From NCBI GenBank assembly GCA_009760855.2, contig WPIO01000016.1, positions 3,456,001 to 3,520,000 of the forward strand: 64,000 nt of DNA, in the 5' to 3' direction. Source of the DNA: Cristatella mucedo (Eukaryota; Bryozoa; Phylactolaemata; Cristatellidae). This document shows positions 33,519-46,300 of the stretch, in pieces; within the stretch, counting starts at the first letter, position 1; each line of letters opens with the position of its first letter. Made by a program: the position numbers and the translations under genes. The notes under the pieces are model-generated. The model was given only the letters and a program-made list of their open reading frames with translations, was not told the DNA's origin and did not search any database.

Positions 33519-34359
33519 GGTCAGACGGTGGAGCAACGCTAGACGGACCATGCAGGACGGTTCGGTCGTCCAACTTTCCGGCGACTTCAACTTTCGCTCT
33601 GGCTGCTAGCCAAGAAGAGGTCTCGAGCAAGTGCTCTCGGAATCTCAGTTAATTGCGACTTATACGCTTTCTTTTTTTTAAATAAAAAAGAAACTTATTC
33701 CAGTCCATTCGACTCCCAGCCAGGTGCATCTCGTGCTTGATCTCCAAAGAGCTGACGTAGGTTTTGGAGTGCAGCTCTGAACGACTTCGCTAGCTAGCTA
33801 GCGCGGCGCGGGCAGTGGAGCGGGCGCCACCAGACGGGGAGGTCCGATAAGCGTGCCCACGTCGGGCGACCTCGAGCGCACGTCGCGCGACCGTCGCGCG
33901 AGCGACGTGCGCTCGAGCGACACGTGGGAGTAATGGTGGCAGCGCCGATCGGCTGCTTCCTGCCAATCTGCGGCGCACGCACGTTCTACCGCGTCGCATT
34001 ATTACGCTAGCTACTATTGTCGCGCTCGGGAGCTAGAGGCGCCAGCGGCTCAACGCCGTGCGCCTGTGGTTCGGAGGCGCGCGGCGTTGCACTTCGGCGT
34101 CCTGCGATGGGCAAGCGGCATTGCTCTCGATGTCAGGGTCTCATCAGCCGTCTCGTCGCTTCCGGGAGGCTGCGCTTCGCCAGTGGCTGCAGCGCAATCC
34201 TGCATCGCCTCGTATGGCTCCAACGATCGACGCGTAAGCGAGCGGTACAACGGCAGCGGGCGGCGGTGAGCGTTTAGCTGCTGCGTTTAACGAGAATTCA
34301 AAGGGATTCGGCTACTGCCTCTTTTCGCTAGCGACGTGGGGTCGCTCTTCCGACGCTTG
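33519..34359. other. GC-rich sequence, no proven gene
   Basis: CpG-rich from about 33780. Frames on both strands are Arg/Ala-rich and typical of chance frames in GC-rich DNA. It contains a large imperfect palindrome (33856-33928). Confidence 0.35.
33856..33928. repeat. GC-rich imperfect palindrome
   Basis: The inner arms 33871-33886 and 33902-33917 are perfect 16-bp complements around a 15-nt loop. Outer segments CCCACGT (33856) and ACGTGGG (33922) extend the pairing with small interruptions. Confidence 0.85.
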
Positions 34360-35209
<850 letters not shown>

Positions 35210-35222
35210 TGCACGCGCGCGC

Positions 35223-35255
<33 letters not shown>
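35210..35255. repeat. Alternating CG tract and GA run facing the CT tract
   Basis: GTGCACGCGCGCGCGTG (alternating purine-pyrimidine) is followed by (GA)n to about 35255. The GA run can pair with the CT tract on its left. Confidence 0.9.
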
Positions 35256-35257
<2 letters not shown>

Positions 35258-36539
35258 GGGGAAATTCTCTATCTACGTTTTCGGGCTGCCGTTGGCTGCG
35301 GCGCAACCCCGTATTCGACAGGCTTGGACATCTTGGAGCCGCCGGCAAGCGACGCGGCCGGCGCTCTGGCATTGTCGTGTTTATTTCTCCGGACGACTAA
35401 TTCAAAGACGCCACTCAGAAAGGCGTGGCATTGTGCCCGAATCGGCATTCTTTCGCTGTCGCACAGCCCAAGACCGCGCAACCGCAGGCGGCGACTCGCC
35501 GTCGCCGCGACCGGCCAACCGACGCACCGAGGCTCGCCTCAGCCTCCCCTACACGTTGCCCTGTCGGCTGACTTTAAATGTAGCTCCTTGTTATTGGCCC
35601 AAACCGGGTGGCGGTTGATGCACAGGGTGAAAAGGCGGCCTTGTGCGGCGCCTGAAAGACGACGACAAGCGGCGAGCAGCGCTCGGCGACGCCAGCGCCC
35701 CCTACCCCGCGGGCAAGTGGCAGGCTCAGAGCTGCTGGCGCTCTTTTCACTACGCGGTGACGCCAGCCGCCGCGGGTAGGCCCGGCTGCGAACCGGCGCA
35801 CGCCTGCCTCGCTACGACCGCGCGCCGCGTGACCTAGATGTCGCGCAACGCCATTGGACAGCGGTCGCCGCAGAGCGAGTCGCGCCGCCGCCGTCTGACC
35901 CCTTCTCGCTCACTCGGTGCTCCGCAGCCGATGAGCGACCGTTGAGGTGAGTAGCCTGCGAGGCACCTGAGCAGCTGAGATCGCGGCGGCGAGAGCGTCC
36001 CCGCAGCGATCGCGAATGCGCCGCCGCACCGAGCTCGCGACTCGAGATCGCCGCCGCCGAGGCAGCTCGGTCGCCGAGGCAGCGCTGGGGCAGACTGGCG
36101 ATCGCCGAGGCAGCTCGGTCGCCGAGGCAGCGCTGGGGCAGACTGGCGATCGCCGAGGCCGCGCGGCCGCGAAGGAGGAGGAAGCCGAGCGGCCGTCGCG
36201 TAGCATCGAGCGCCCGAGCGCTTCAGAGGAGGAACCAGAGCTGAGCGCTCGTCGGCTGACCTTGAACGGCAGTCGCGTGACCTTGCGCCGGTCGCGGCGC
36301 TCGCTGGTCGCTGGCGTCGACGGGATCTCAGGGGCCGGCGTCGCGGCGACGTGCTAGACTCGCAGCGGTCGCCTAGCGCACCTAACGAGTTAAACGCGGG
36401 CGTCATTGATACCGAAGGCTGGTGTGACCTGAATTCATCAATCGTGTATGACGACGTGTGCGCCTCATCTGTCTGCAAGCGCTCTACCCCCCTCTCTCTC
36501 TCAGCGTGATGGGGTTATGCAAAGGTGACCGGACCTTAG
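35256..36539. promoter_or_regulatory. CpG-rich region, possible promoter or 5' exon
   Basis: It is strongly GC-rich. A 48-bp unit is duplicated at 36061-36108 and 36109-36156. A donor-like GAG|GTGAGT lies at 35944-35952. A matching acceptor-like GATTACAG lies at 38744-38751, about 100 bp before the start codon of the transporter gene, so a noncoding first exon of that gene could end at 35946. This is inference only. Confidence 0.25.
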
Positions 36540-36652
36540 TCCCACACATCGGAATCTAACTGCTTACCTATAACTCGTACGAAACTCAAAAATCCTTTTG
36601 AAGACAGTGCCTTTAGTTGATGTGCTCCCAAAGCCTAGAACTCACCTACGCG
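36540..36652 (+). mobile_element. LINE family 1 fragment
   Basis: It matches the ORF segment CGGAATCTAACTGCTTACC to GCTCCCAAAGCCTAGAACTC. It is truncated at both ends. Confidence 0.65.
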
Positions 36653-36829
36653 TACTCTCGCGCTACGGCGTGCATTTGAAATGCGCAATCTTCAGACTTG
36701 ACTCTGAAGACTTTTAATCCTCGCACCGTTTCGCCGCGACGCTTCTTTCGAGGGTAAGTGCGCACCTCCAGTCACTGCTTGCATCGCAGCATGTCATCAC
36801 GTCATGCATTTAATCTGGGCATCGTACCG

Positions 36830-38515
36830 CCCGTTACTCCCTGACCTAAATCGTTTGATATTACCACATACGATCCTCAGAGCATTTGGAGACCGCGACT
36901 TTAGTTCATATGCTCCTAAATACTGGAACTCACTGCCGATAGACGTCACAACGACCCTGACATGACATTTTAACATAAGCTTGAAACGCACACGCGTCGC
37001 AGAATGTATTGGGTCCATGTGATTCACAATAGTACTACTATTCATAATAATAACTATAAATTTGTATAGCAGGCTCAGAGAACTGAATCTATTTCTAGGC
37101 ATTTCACATTTGCTGCAAAGTTAGCACGATCAAAGGGTTATTGGTAGCGTGCTAGTCTCGACGCCAGTCTCGGCTGCTTGCTGCTACGAGCGTAGGAAGC
37201 AGGAAGCCATATTTTTGGTGGTAACATTTGCAAGCAGCAGGCAAAGTGTAAATAAGAGCGTATACACCCAAGAAGGACGAATCACAAAGACTCACTAGAT
37301 GCTGTGATAAACAGACATCAAGGGACTTTGCGATGTGCGTAGGGAGTGGGTTCCACATTTTGCAGGCATACGAGCTTAAGGCACGGTCTCCACAGGATTT
37401 GACGTCGCAACTGCGGGTTGTACGATTCTTGGCCTGGTTGGGGAGTAGTTCCGATAGGTAGGCTGGAGCCAGAGTATGAAGGGACCTAAAAGTAAGTGAC
37501 GGAATTTTGAAGTCGATACGATGCTTGATTAACAGCGAATGCAGGTCGGCGAGAAGTAGTGTGACATGGCAACTGTGACGCTCGCGACAGACAAGCCTCG
37601 CTCCAGAGTTTTGCATCAACTGTAAGTGCTTGATTTCGCAGACCAGTAGGCCAGCAAGCAGCGAATTACAGAATTCAAGACGAAATGTCGCAATTGCATG
37701 GACCAACTTAAATGTATTGGCCCTTTCAGAACACGTCTGAATTTTAGCAATGTTTGAATGTAAAGCTAACGTATTTGTCTAGTGATAGGTCACTTTGGAA
37801 CAGCACACCAAATATACATTCAGATGTATGGCGGTGTCCATTTTTAACGTTGGGTTGTCAGATTTCTGAATCGCACTCTGTTTGCTTAGAACTTGTAAGT
37901 TGATTTTTTTCGTCATTCAATTTATGAAAATTTGCTGCCATCCATGTGCGGATATCATCAATACATGCAGCAAATGAGTTGTAAGAATTCGAGGTGCTTG
38001 AAGGCTGGGAGGGATCAAAGTAAATGTAAAACCGAGTGTCATCTGTATAGAAGTGAAAGCCTAGATTGTGACTGGCAATCACATCAGCTAGAAGGAAATT
38101 ATATACCGTGAAAAGAACAGGACCAAGCACAGAGCCCTGAAGTAGCTCGTGTTTCAGAGGTTCCTCGGATAATCTTTGTCCATTGACTTCAATCCTCTGG
38201 ATTCTCCCACTGAGGTGGAACATAAACCATTGCAAAACATTGCTAGTGATGCCCAGGGCGATATCTGAGGCGCTCAAGAAGGACTTTGTAATTCATCATT
38301 CGTGTTCTCGTGCATGCTGACACTGTACTTGCTGCCACTAACAAGATTTGTATGCTGACCCTGTGACCCTGTGACCCTGTCACCTCTAACCATGTCATAC
38401 TTGTTGCCATTGAGGTGCTTCCAATAACTATTAGATCAGGTTTCTTTTACAGCACTTCTAAATTTCATAGAAAGAAATTAAGTTCCCTGAAGGCGCTATT
38501 AATATTATAAGGAGA
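36830..38515 (+). mobile_element. LINE family 1 split by an opposite LINE
   Basis: Plus-strand pieces at 36830-37026 (ORF end and stop region) and 38284-38515 (3' UTR, stem-loop, short tail) flank the minus-strand LINE at 37027-38283. In intact copies the two pieces are contiguous, with the join a few bases after the stop codon. Confidence 0.7.
37027..38283 (-). mobile_element. LINE family 1, 5'-truncated, nested
   Basis: It has a tail and 3' UTR at 37036-37330, the C-terminal domain to 37750, and the RT core to 38283. The RT keeps GSVLGPVLFTVY and has YTDD where the reference has YADD (near 38045). It is inserted in the plus-strand LINE around it. Stops and frame breaks are present. Confidence 0.85.
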
Positions 38516-38851
38516 CTGGTCCCAAAATGGGGTTAATGCAATTTTTTCCACATTTACAAAATCAAAAGTCAAAATGTCATTATTACTTTATCGCGTAGTA
38601 GGCGTTTGATAGTAACGTCATAATCTGGCTGCGGTTGCGTCGTGTCATTGTCTGGCACGTCCAGCATCAGTTATTCTGTTCTTCTCAACGTTGCAACCAT
38701 TAAACCTGCTTGGCCCCAGGCTCAATCAGTGTTTCGTGTTTTGATTACAGAAAGAAAAGCGGATCACAGAAGCTGCAAGGCGCAGCCGGCGCGTCCTTGC
38801 TCGATATAGCAGCGACACTGCCAGCGCCGGATTAGCAGCGGCGAAAGCACT
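38516..38851 (+). promoter_or_regulatory. 5' flank of the transporter gene
   Basis: This is the 336 bp before the start codon. An acceptor-like TTTTGATTACAG at 38740-38751 suggests a 5' UTR intron. The start codon has A at -3 and G at +4. No TATA box is convincing. Confidence 0.3.
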
Positions 38852-39041
38852 ATGGCCGTTGTCGACCGGGGATACGCTTGGGTCGTTCTCGTCGCCTCAT
38901 GCATCCTGCAGCTGTTCGGCTTCGGGGGATCGATTGGCGGAGTGGGCGTGATGCTGATCTCATTCAGCAAGGCGTTTCCCTTGGCCGACCGCGCGCAGAT
39001 ATCCTGGATTGGAAGCCTGCGCGCCTTTCAGCAACTGGCAA
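38852..39041 (+). CDS. MCT-like transporter exon 1
   Basis: It encodes residues 1-63 and the first base of codon 64: TM1 and the start of TM2 (ISWIGSLRAFQQLA). The donor is GCAA|GTGAGT. Confidence 0.87.
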
Positions 39042-40357
39042 GTGAGTCGGCCGCCTGACCGACACGCGGCGGCGGCACGCTTGCAGCCGCCGCCGGCAGA
39101 GCGCGGCGCGCGAGCGCTTTGGGCGGCGACGTTCGCCCAAATATGGCGACGACGCCGGTACTCGAGCGGCGAACACGCGGCGGCGGCACGCTTCGCTCCC
39201 GTAGTACCCGTGGGAAGCGCGCATCCCAAGCAGCGGAGCGTGGACGGCGCCTCTGGCTATCGGCAACGAAAACAGTCGGGCAAAAGCAGTTTTCGCCCCC
39301 AGCGTCCAGTCGCCTACGATATTGGTGAGAGTAGAGCGGGGAGCTTTCGGCGGCGGCGGCGGCGTGTTATCTTCGGACGGATCGCAGGCCAGCGAAAATG
39401 AGACTTGAGCCAGCCACTCGACGTCGCCCCATTCACATAGCGGCGGTACCTGAAAGGAGCTGACATCGAGGCCAGCCTGAGAAGCAATTGCCGCGAGACC
39501 TGTCGACGGGTGTCGACTATCAGCGGCTGCGCATTGAGAAGTCGGGGAAAATGTCGCGAATGTCTCGCGAGTGCTCAAAATAAATCGAGCGACGAGTGAA
39601 AGCGAGGCTCGGTAGATTCTGGGCAGAGATATCCTCACATGGCGGCGTACGGCCCCTGAGGTGATCTACGTGAACGTGACGTCGTCGTCTGCGCTCGTGG
39701 GTCTGCCCTAATCGCAGCATGGCCGCCCGCTGCCCACCCAGTTACGACCTCCCAGTTTTCGACGCATTCGATGCGGTAAGCAGCGTAACCACGAGTTGAA
39801 CACTGTGCTTAACCTTAATCTCGAGGCAGCGTCTCTTGCGAAGGCGGGACTGGAGTGTCGCAGAGGCAGGACGGTGGTTGCGATGCATATTCAGCTCGGT
39901 CCAACTATGGCTCAAGCCCTCACAGCGTGCGCCATTGATCCACTTCCGCTAACAACAGCCGACTTCGAAAAGTCATAGTGTAAGTGGCATCGCTGTCACG
40001 ATAGCGATTACGCTAGAGCCTATCGGCACAGTCGTAATTCGCCAATTTGGCCTGTCGAAACAGAACAGCTGTATGACTTCGGTCTAGAGTGTCGGAAGTG
40101 ATCAAGCGTGATCGAAATCTGTACTACTTCTTATTTCCTAGCGTTACGACTTCGTGATGAGGCGCTAGTCCAATGTGCCACAAAAAATGAGCAGTCTCTC
40201 TCGTCATTATTTTGAGATGGTCTCAGTCAAGAAAATTAATAAGATTAAGTTACATAAGTAGTAAATAATTAGCAGATTATAGAACTCATTTATATAATGG
40301 CAGATGAGTCTTAGCATCTTATATGACCCTTTGCATAATATATATATATATACATTT

Positions 40358-40396
<39 letters not shown>

Positions 40397-43300
40397 CATT
40401 TGCATAGCGCCCCAAGAGAGCTTACTGCTTAATCTTAATCTCTTAATCTTAATCTCCCAAGAGAGCTTAATCCTAATCTCTTAATCTATTCAGATGCTTC
40501 ACATATGCCTCGGGGCTCGAGCCCACTACCTCAGCCAGACCGTGGTCGGAGCGAGTACCTTAACCTCTGGACCAAACCAGCTTCCGATTGCATAAAACTC
40601 TTGCGAAATAAGGAGTCGCTATCCAAAGATCTCAAACCCACCACCTGGGTCATGAGGTCCCAGTATGGTTCCCCTAGTCTAGCACCTAGTGACACAGTTA
40701 AAATTGTTCCGTTTCTCATTTTCATTGCGGTTCGTCCTGCTCCGAGTGTGGCGATGTAAGTAAAGTCCCTCTTCAAACCACCCTGAGAAATCTTTTCCGT
40801 GTCTTGCAAAGTCATTAGCTCCTAGCTTTCATTATATTACCAGGTCAATATTTCCCTTAGAGCCTAGACGTGTCTTTAGAGCAATGGTCAACACATTTGA
40901 AGGTGCTCTTTCGTAAGTAAGAATCTTTTTGTCTTAGTCTCTGTCGTCGTTCAGGTCCCCATACCTCATCCTCAGCTCCTCACACCTCATCCTCAGGTCC
41001 TCATACCGAGCCTCGTCAGATCAAGGCTTGCTTTACCGTGCCACTAGTCACCAGGCAGTGCTCATGCGCGGCGGGAGCGAGAAAGAGACGGACAGACCGT
41101 GATAGACAAACGAACAGACAGACATAAATTGGGGGGAGAGATACAAACAGAAAGATTGACAGAGAGAGGGAGTAAGATGGAGAGAAGAAGAGACAGAGAG
41201 GGTGACAGAGAGAGAGAGAGAGAGAGAGAGAAAGAAAGAGGGGGAGAGAGCATCTAGAGACTCGCATAAAGAGGCTTCGCTTGCTCAACACGTGCATCTA
41301 TCGGAAAAGAGATCTCTTTGGTTTGGGTACCTAGTGCTGATTGGTCCACCATGGTCAGTTTACAGGAGGCTGCAGTGCAATCCTGTCGGAAAACGTTTGC
41401 CGAGGTCGATAGATGAGACGGGCTGGCAGACGACAAACGGAGGAGGAGACCTTATCCATTCGCCCCGTTTCGTCTGGCTGCTTCTTACTCTCACTCTTCG
41501 CGCTCTTTGCAGCAATCCAAAGCTAAAGCTGCACGAGCTCTAGCTTTGGATTTCATTAAAATTTGCAGCCGCTACCGTTACGATCGCACGAGAGCTCTCG
41601 TGCGATTCACTGCAACCAGCTGTACGAGACTGAAGCAGCTCTAGTGGTGCATTGCAGCCGATTGGCCAATCAGGCCCTGGGCAGTGTTGAATTGCAGCCG
41701 ATTGGCCGCGGTCTCATCAGCCACCCGAGACACTCAGTTAAGAGCACCGGCAGGTAGCCCCGGACAGGCAGTGACCGCCGCGAGGCGGACCACCATCCTA
41801 GAGCCGAGATCCAACTACGAGCTTTTTAACCGCATCAACTTTAATGTACGCTATTGAAGCTGGAATTATCCTCTAATGGATGTTCGTTAAAGGCTTTAAA
41901 GTGTACTCATTCCAATTACGGGGCCTCATTAGAGTACCGTATTGTTATTTTTCGTCACTACCTCCCCGTGCTAGGAGTGGGTAATTTGCGCGCCTGCTGC
42001 CTTCCTTGGATGTGGTAGCCGTTTCTCATGCTTCTTCTCCGGAATCGAACCCTGATTGCCCGTTACCCGTTTCAACCACGGTAAATATATCATGCACCGT
42101 CGAAAGTTGATAGGGCAGGCATTTGAAAGATACCGCGGCCGGCGACCAGCCCAAAGTTATCCAGAGTCACCAAACGTACGGGTAGTCCCGATTGGTTTCG
42201 ATCTAATAAAATCGCTCTTCCCCGAAGGTCCGAGCTTCGTTGCATGCATTAGCTCCAGAACTTACGCAGTTATCCAAGCAGGATTGTACGATCTAATGAA
42301 TCGTGACTGATATAATGAGCCATTTGGGCATCAGCGACGGAAACTGTCCGGCCTCGCGGTTTAAGCCTCCGCCGCCGTTCTGTCGCCTCCCGGCTCGCAC
42401 GCCTCTTCATCGAATTCTTTTCGCGATTCTTGAGCCCAGAACTCGTGAGCTCGCGGCAGCGCGTTATCGTCGGACGGATCGCGGGCCAGCGAAAATGAGA
42501 CTTGAGCCTGCCACTTGACGTCGCCCCATTCACGCAGCGGCAGTGCCTGAAAGAGCTGACATTGAGGCCTCTAGCCTGAGAAGCAATTGCCGCGAGACCT
42601 GTCGACGGTTGCTTAAGTGTTGACTATCGGCGGCATCGCATTGAGGATTCGAAGAAAGAAATTTCGCGAACTACTCACGCGAGAGCTTGAAATAAACCGC
42701 GTCCTAGTGAAAGCGAGGCCCAGCAGATTCTAGGTACAGATATCCTCAGATGGCGAGCTGCGGGGCCCCTGCGGCGAGCTGCGGCCAACGTGACGCCGTC
42801 GGCGGTCGTCGGGCCACCACAATCGTGGCTTGGCCGCCCGCTTTCCACCCAGTGACGACCTCCCAGCTATCGACGCCTTCGACGTGCTTTCGCTAAGCAG
42901 GGCTTAACCTTGACCTCCTCGAGGCAGCATCTCTTGCGAATGGCTGGACTGGAGTGACGCAGAGGCAGGATGGTGGTAGCGATGTGTATTCAGCTCGGTC
43001 CCATGATGGCTTCAGCAGCCCTCGGTGCGGGGTTTAATCCAAGCAGCCGATTTCAGAGGCACAGTGTTAAGCGGCGCCGCTGTTGCGGTAGCGATTACAC
43101 TGGAGTCCATCGGCACCTGTTGCAGTTCGCCTCTTTGGCCAGTCGAAATAGAATAGCAGTCTAACTTCGGTCTAAAGTGTCGGAGAACGATGGTCTCCGT
43201 CAAGAAAAGTAACAAGATTAAGTTACATAAGTAACAGATTATAAAGATACGTAGTGAGTGGGTAGCAGACTATAAAACTCGTTCACACGATGGCGTGTGA

Positions 43301-46300
43301 ATCTTAGCATCTGCAATTACCACTTGCATAAATGTGCATTGTGCATCTAGAGACTCGCCTAAAGAGGCTCCGCTCGCTCGCTCGCCGCGTGCATCTATCG
43401 GATAGAGAGGCTCTTTGGCTCGGGGCACACAGAGCTAAATGGTCCACTGGGATCAGGTCACCGGAGACTACAGTGCGATCCTATCAGAAAACGTTGGCCG
43501 AAGTCGATAGACGACAGGCTGGCAGACGACCAAAGGACGAGGAGACCATTTCCCGTGCCACGTTTTATCACGCTGCAAATTAATAATAATAATAATAATA
43601 CTAAATATGCACTTGATAAAGCTGTATCAGAGAACTCAATCTCTTTCTAGGTGCTTTACATTTGCTGCAAAGGGAAACGCGATTAGATGGTGAGTAATAT
43701 CATACTTGATAAATGACATGAATAACATGGTTAGGGGTTAAATTCACAGGGTCAACATGCAAATGTGGTTAGTGACAGAATGCAGTGTCAGCAAGCATTA
43801 GCACATCAAGGACGAATCACAGGGACCCACTAAATGCTGTCCTAAATATGTGTGTTTTAAGTTCCTTTTAAATGTGGTCAGGTCAGGGGATGTTCTGACG
43901 TAGGTCGGAAGGGAGTTCCAGGCTTTGGGAGCGTATGAACTAAATGCACGGTCTCCAAAGGATTTGAGGTTTGTACGACTTATAGGTAAGCTGTTGGATT
44001 CCGAAAAGCGAGTGGTACGATGCTTGGCCTGATGGGGGAGTATATCTGAGAGATAGGCTGGAGCCAAAGAATGAAGTGACCTTAAAAGTGAGCAACAGAA
44101 CCTTGAAGTCAATCCGTTGCTTGACTTGGAGCCAGTGCAGGTCGGTGAGAAGTGGTGTGATTCGGCAACTGCGACGCTCACGACAGACAAGCCTGGCTGC
44201 GGAGCTTTGCATCAGCTAGAATCGCCTGATTGCACATGCCGGTAGGCCAGCAAGCAGTGAGTTACAGAAGTCAAGACGGGATGTCACAAATGCATGGACC
44301 AACTTAGATGTGGTATCCTTATCTAAACAAGCCAAAACTTTAGCAATGTTATATCGCTGAAAGTAGGCAGACATGATTGTGGAGCTGATCTGCTACATGG
44401 AGCTGATCTCGCTACATGGAGCATCTCGCTACATGGAGCATCTCGCTACATGGAGCATCTCGCTACATGGAGCATCTCGCTACATGGAGCATCTCGCTAC
44501 ATGGAGCATCTCGCTACATGGGAGCATCTCGCTACATGGAGCTGATCTGCTACATGGAGCTGATCTCGCTCTCGAGTTCGCTCCATGTAGCAATCCAAAG
44601 TTAAGGCTACATGAGGAGCGATGGATTTCATTTACAGCTGCTGCCACTGCCGTTGCTGCAGCTGCCGCCGTTGCTGCTGCTGCTGCTGCTGCCACCGCCG
44701 CTGCAGTCTTGGCGCGATGCTCACTTAGCTACTTTCGTGACTTTCGTCACTGAAGTCGCAATCGTCTGTCGTCGTTTCTGCGTCGCAGGTCCCATAGCCG
44801 TCCTTCTAATCAAGCGCTTCGGTTGCCGCGTCGTCACCATCGTCGGGGCCGTCGTCTCAGCTGCTGGCATAGCTATTTCAAGCGCGTCCACCGAGGTTTG
44901 GCACGCGTACCTCAGCTACGGCGTTCTTGGAGGTTTGTGAGCAGCCTCGGCTTCAATCGGCGGATTTCAATCGGCCGAATTCGTCGAGCGCTGCGAGTTT
45001 GGCGGCTCCAGAGCTGGCGCCGCCATCAGTGGCCGCCGCCGCTATCATTGGCCGCCGCCGCAACCACCGATTTTCCATCACGCCGCCGCGTTTCCGAGCC
45101 GGGCGTGGCAAGTGTCGCCGCTCTGCTCGTTTGCAGGATTCGGCGTGGCCCTAACCTACACTTGCAGCACCACAGTGCTCGGAGAGTACTTTGACAAGAA
45201 GAAAAACATTGCCTTTCCCGTGGCTTGCCTGGGAAACAGCTTGGGCTTGCTAATTTTCCCGTACGTGCTGCGGTTGATCCTGGATAGCGTAGGGCACGCC
45301 AACACGCTGTACATAACCGCCGCACTGAAGGCAGTCGAGATCGCATGCGGCGTCGTCTTCAAGCCGAACAAGCCCGACCCGAGGCCCTCAAAAGGAGTGG
45401 AGCCATCGTCGCCGCCGCAGCCGCCGTTGCCGCTGGAGGCCGATCGGAAAGAAACTAGCTCGGAAGGCAAGACGTCCGCTTACGTCATCGGCGATGACGC
45501 CGCGCCTCGATATCGGGCCGAGGTGAGCCTGACCGACTCTCTGGGCAAGTTACGCGAGACGACGCCTCTCACCGCACGAAGCCGCCACGGGGACGAGCTC
45601 TCGGCGGAAACGCCGCTGACGGCCGGGGCAGCCGCCGCCGCGGGGCCGGCTGAGCGCAGCTGCGGCAGCAGCGACGGCATTGCCGGCGGCGAAGGCGGCG
45701 GCGGCTGCGACGCGCATCGTCCGTCGGAGGCGGCGGCGGCGGCGGAACTGGTGACCGTGACGCGACGGAGCGCGCTCCTGCGCATGCTCAGCCTGCTGCG
45801 CGACTGGCAGTGCTGGGCGCTGCTCGTGCACTCCTTCTGCTGGGGCTTCACCGTCGTCTCGACGGAAGTGCTGGCGCCCATATCGGCGCAGAGTCGCGGC
45901 CTCTCGGACACGGACGCGTCGCTCGGTCTCACCATCTTCGGCGCCGGCATGCTGCTCAGCTCGCTCGTCATGCTCGCGCTCGGCGCACGTCGCTACGACC
46001 GATTTGCCCTCTACATGCCCATATGCGGCATCCTCGGCGTCGCCGCCATCTTGCTGTCGGTGTCCGACCTGGCGGCGGCCTACTTCACCATATGCAGCCT
46101 GTACGGCTTTCTGTTCGGCATTCTCATATCGCTCTTCCTCAGCGTCGTGTCCGACTTCAAGTCGCCCGAGGAGTACGCCGACCTGTTTGGCCTCTACATA
46201 CTGTTCAACGGCGTCGGCGCGCTCGTCGGACCCGTGGCGCTGGGTGAGCCGCCTGCGCGTCAGCTGACTGCCGCTTCGCTCCGACGCCGCAGGCGAGCGC

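Larger units (their letters stand above)
39365..41580 (+). repeat. Intronic duplication, copy 1 (interrupted)
   Basis: The segment 39365-40335 matches 42470-43340, and the segment 41248-41480 matches 43345-43570. Shared stretches include CGGACGGATCGC, TTGCCGCGAGACCTGTCGAC and AGATTAAGTTACATAAGTA. The 900 bp between (40336-41247) are absent from copy 2 and hold an AT run, a SINE and GA repeats, so they were inserted after the duplication. A further shared piece is 41510-41575. Confidence 0.85.

Noticed and set aside
33780-34280. Arg/Ala-rich frames as a gene
   Set aside because: Open frames on several frames at once are expected in CpG-rich DNA; no motifs or splice pairs support one.
40420-40500. 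Interstitial telomere repeats
   Set aside because: The unit resembles TTAATC and GATTAAG, not TTAGGG, and lies inside a SINE.
42056-42310. An 84-codon plus frame in transporter intron 1
   Set aside because: No homology I recognise and no splice sites in phase with the transporter.
44386-44575. CRISPR-like or coding repeat
   Set aside because: It is a contiguous 17-bp satellite; the reading frames are repeats of the unit.
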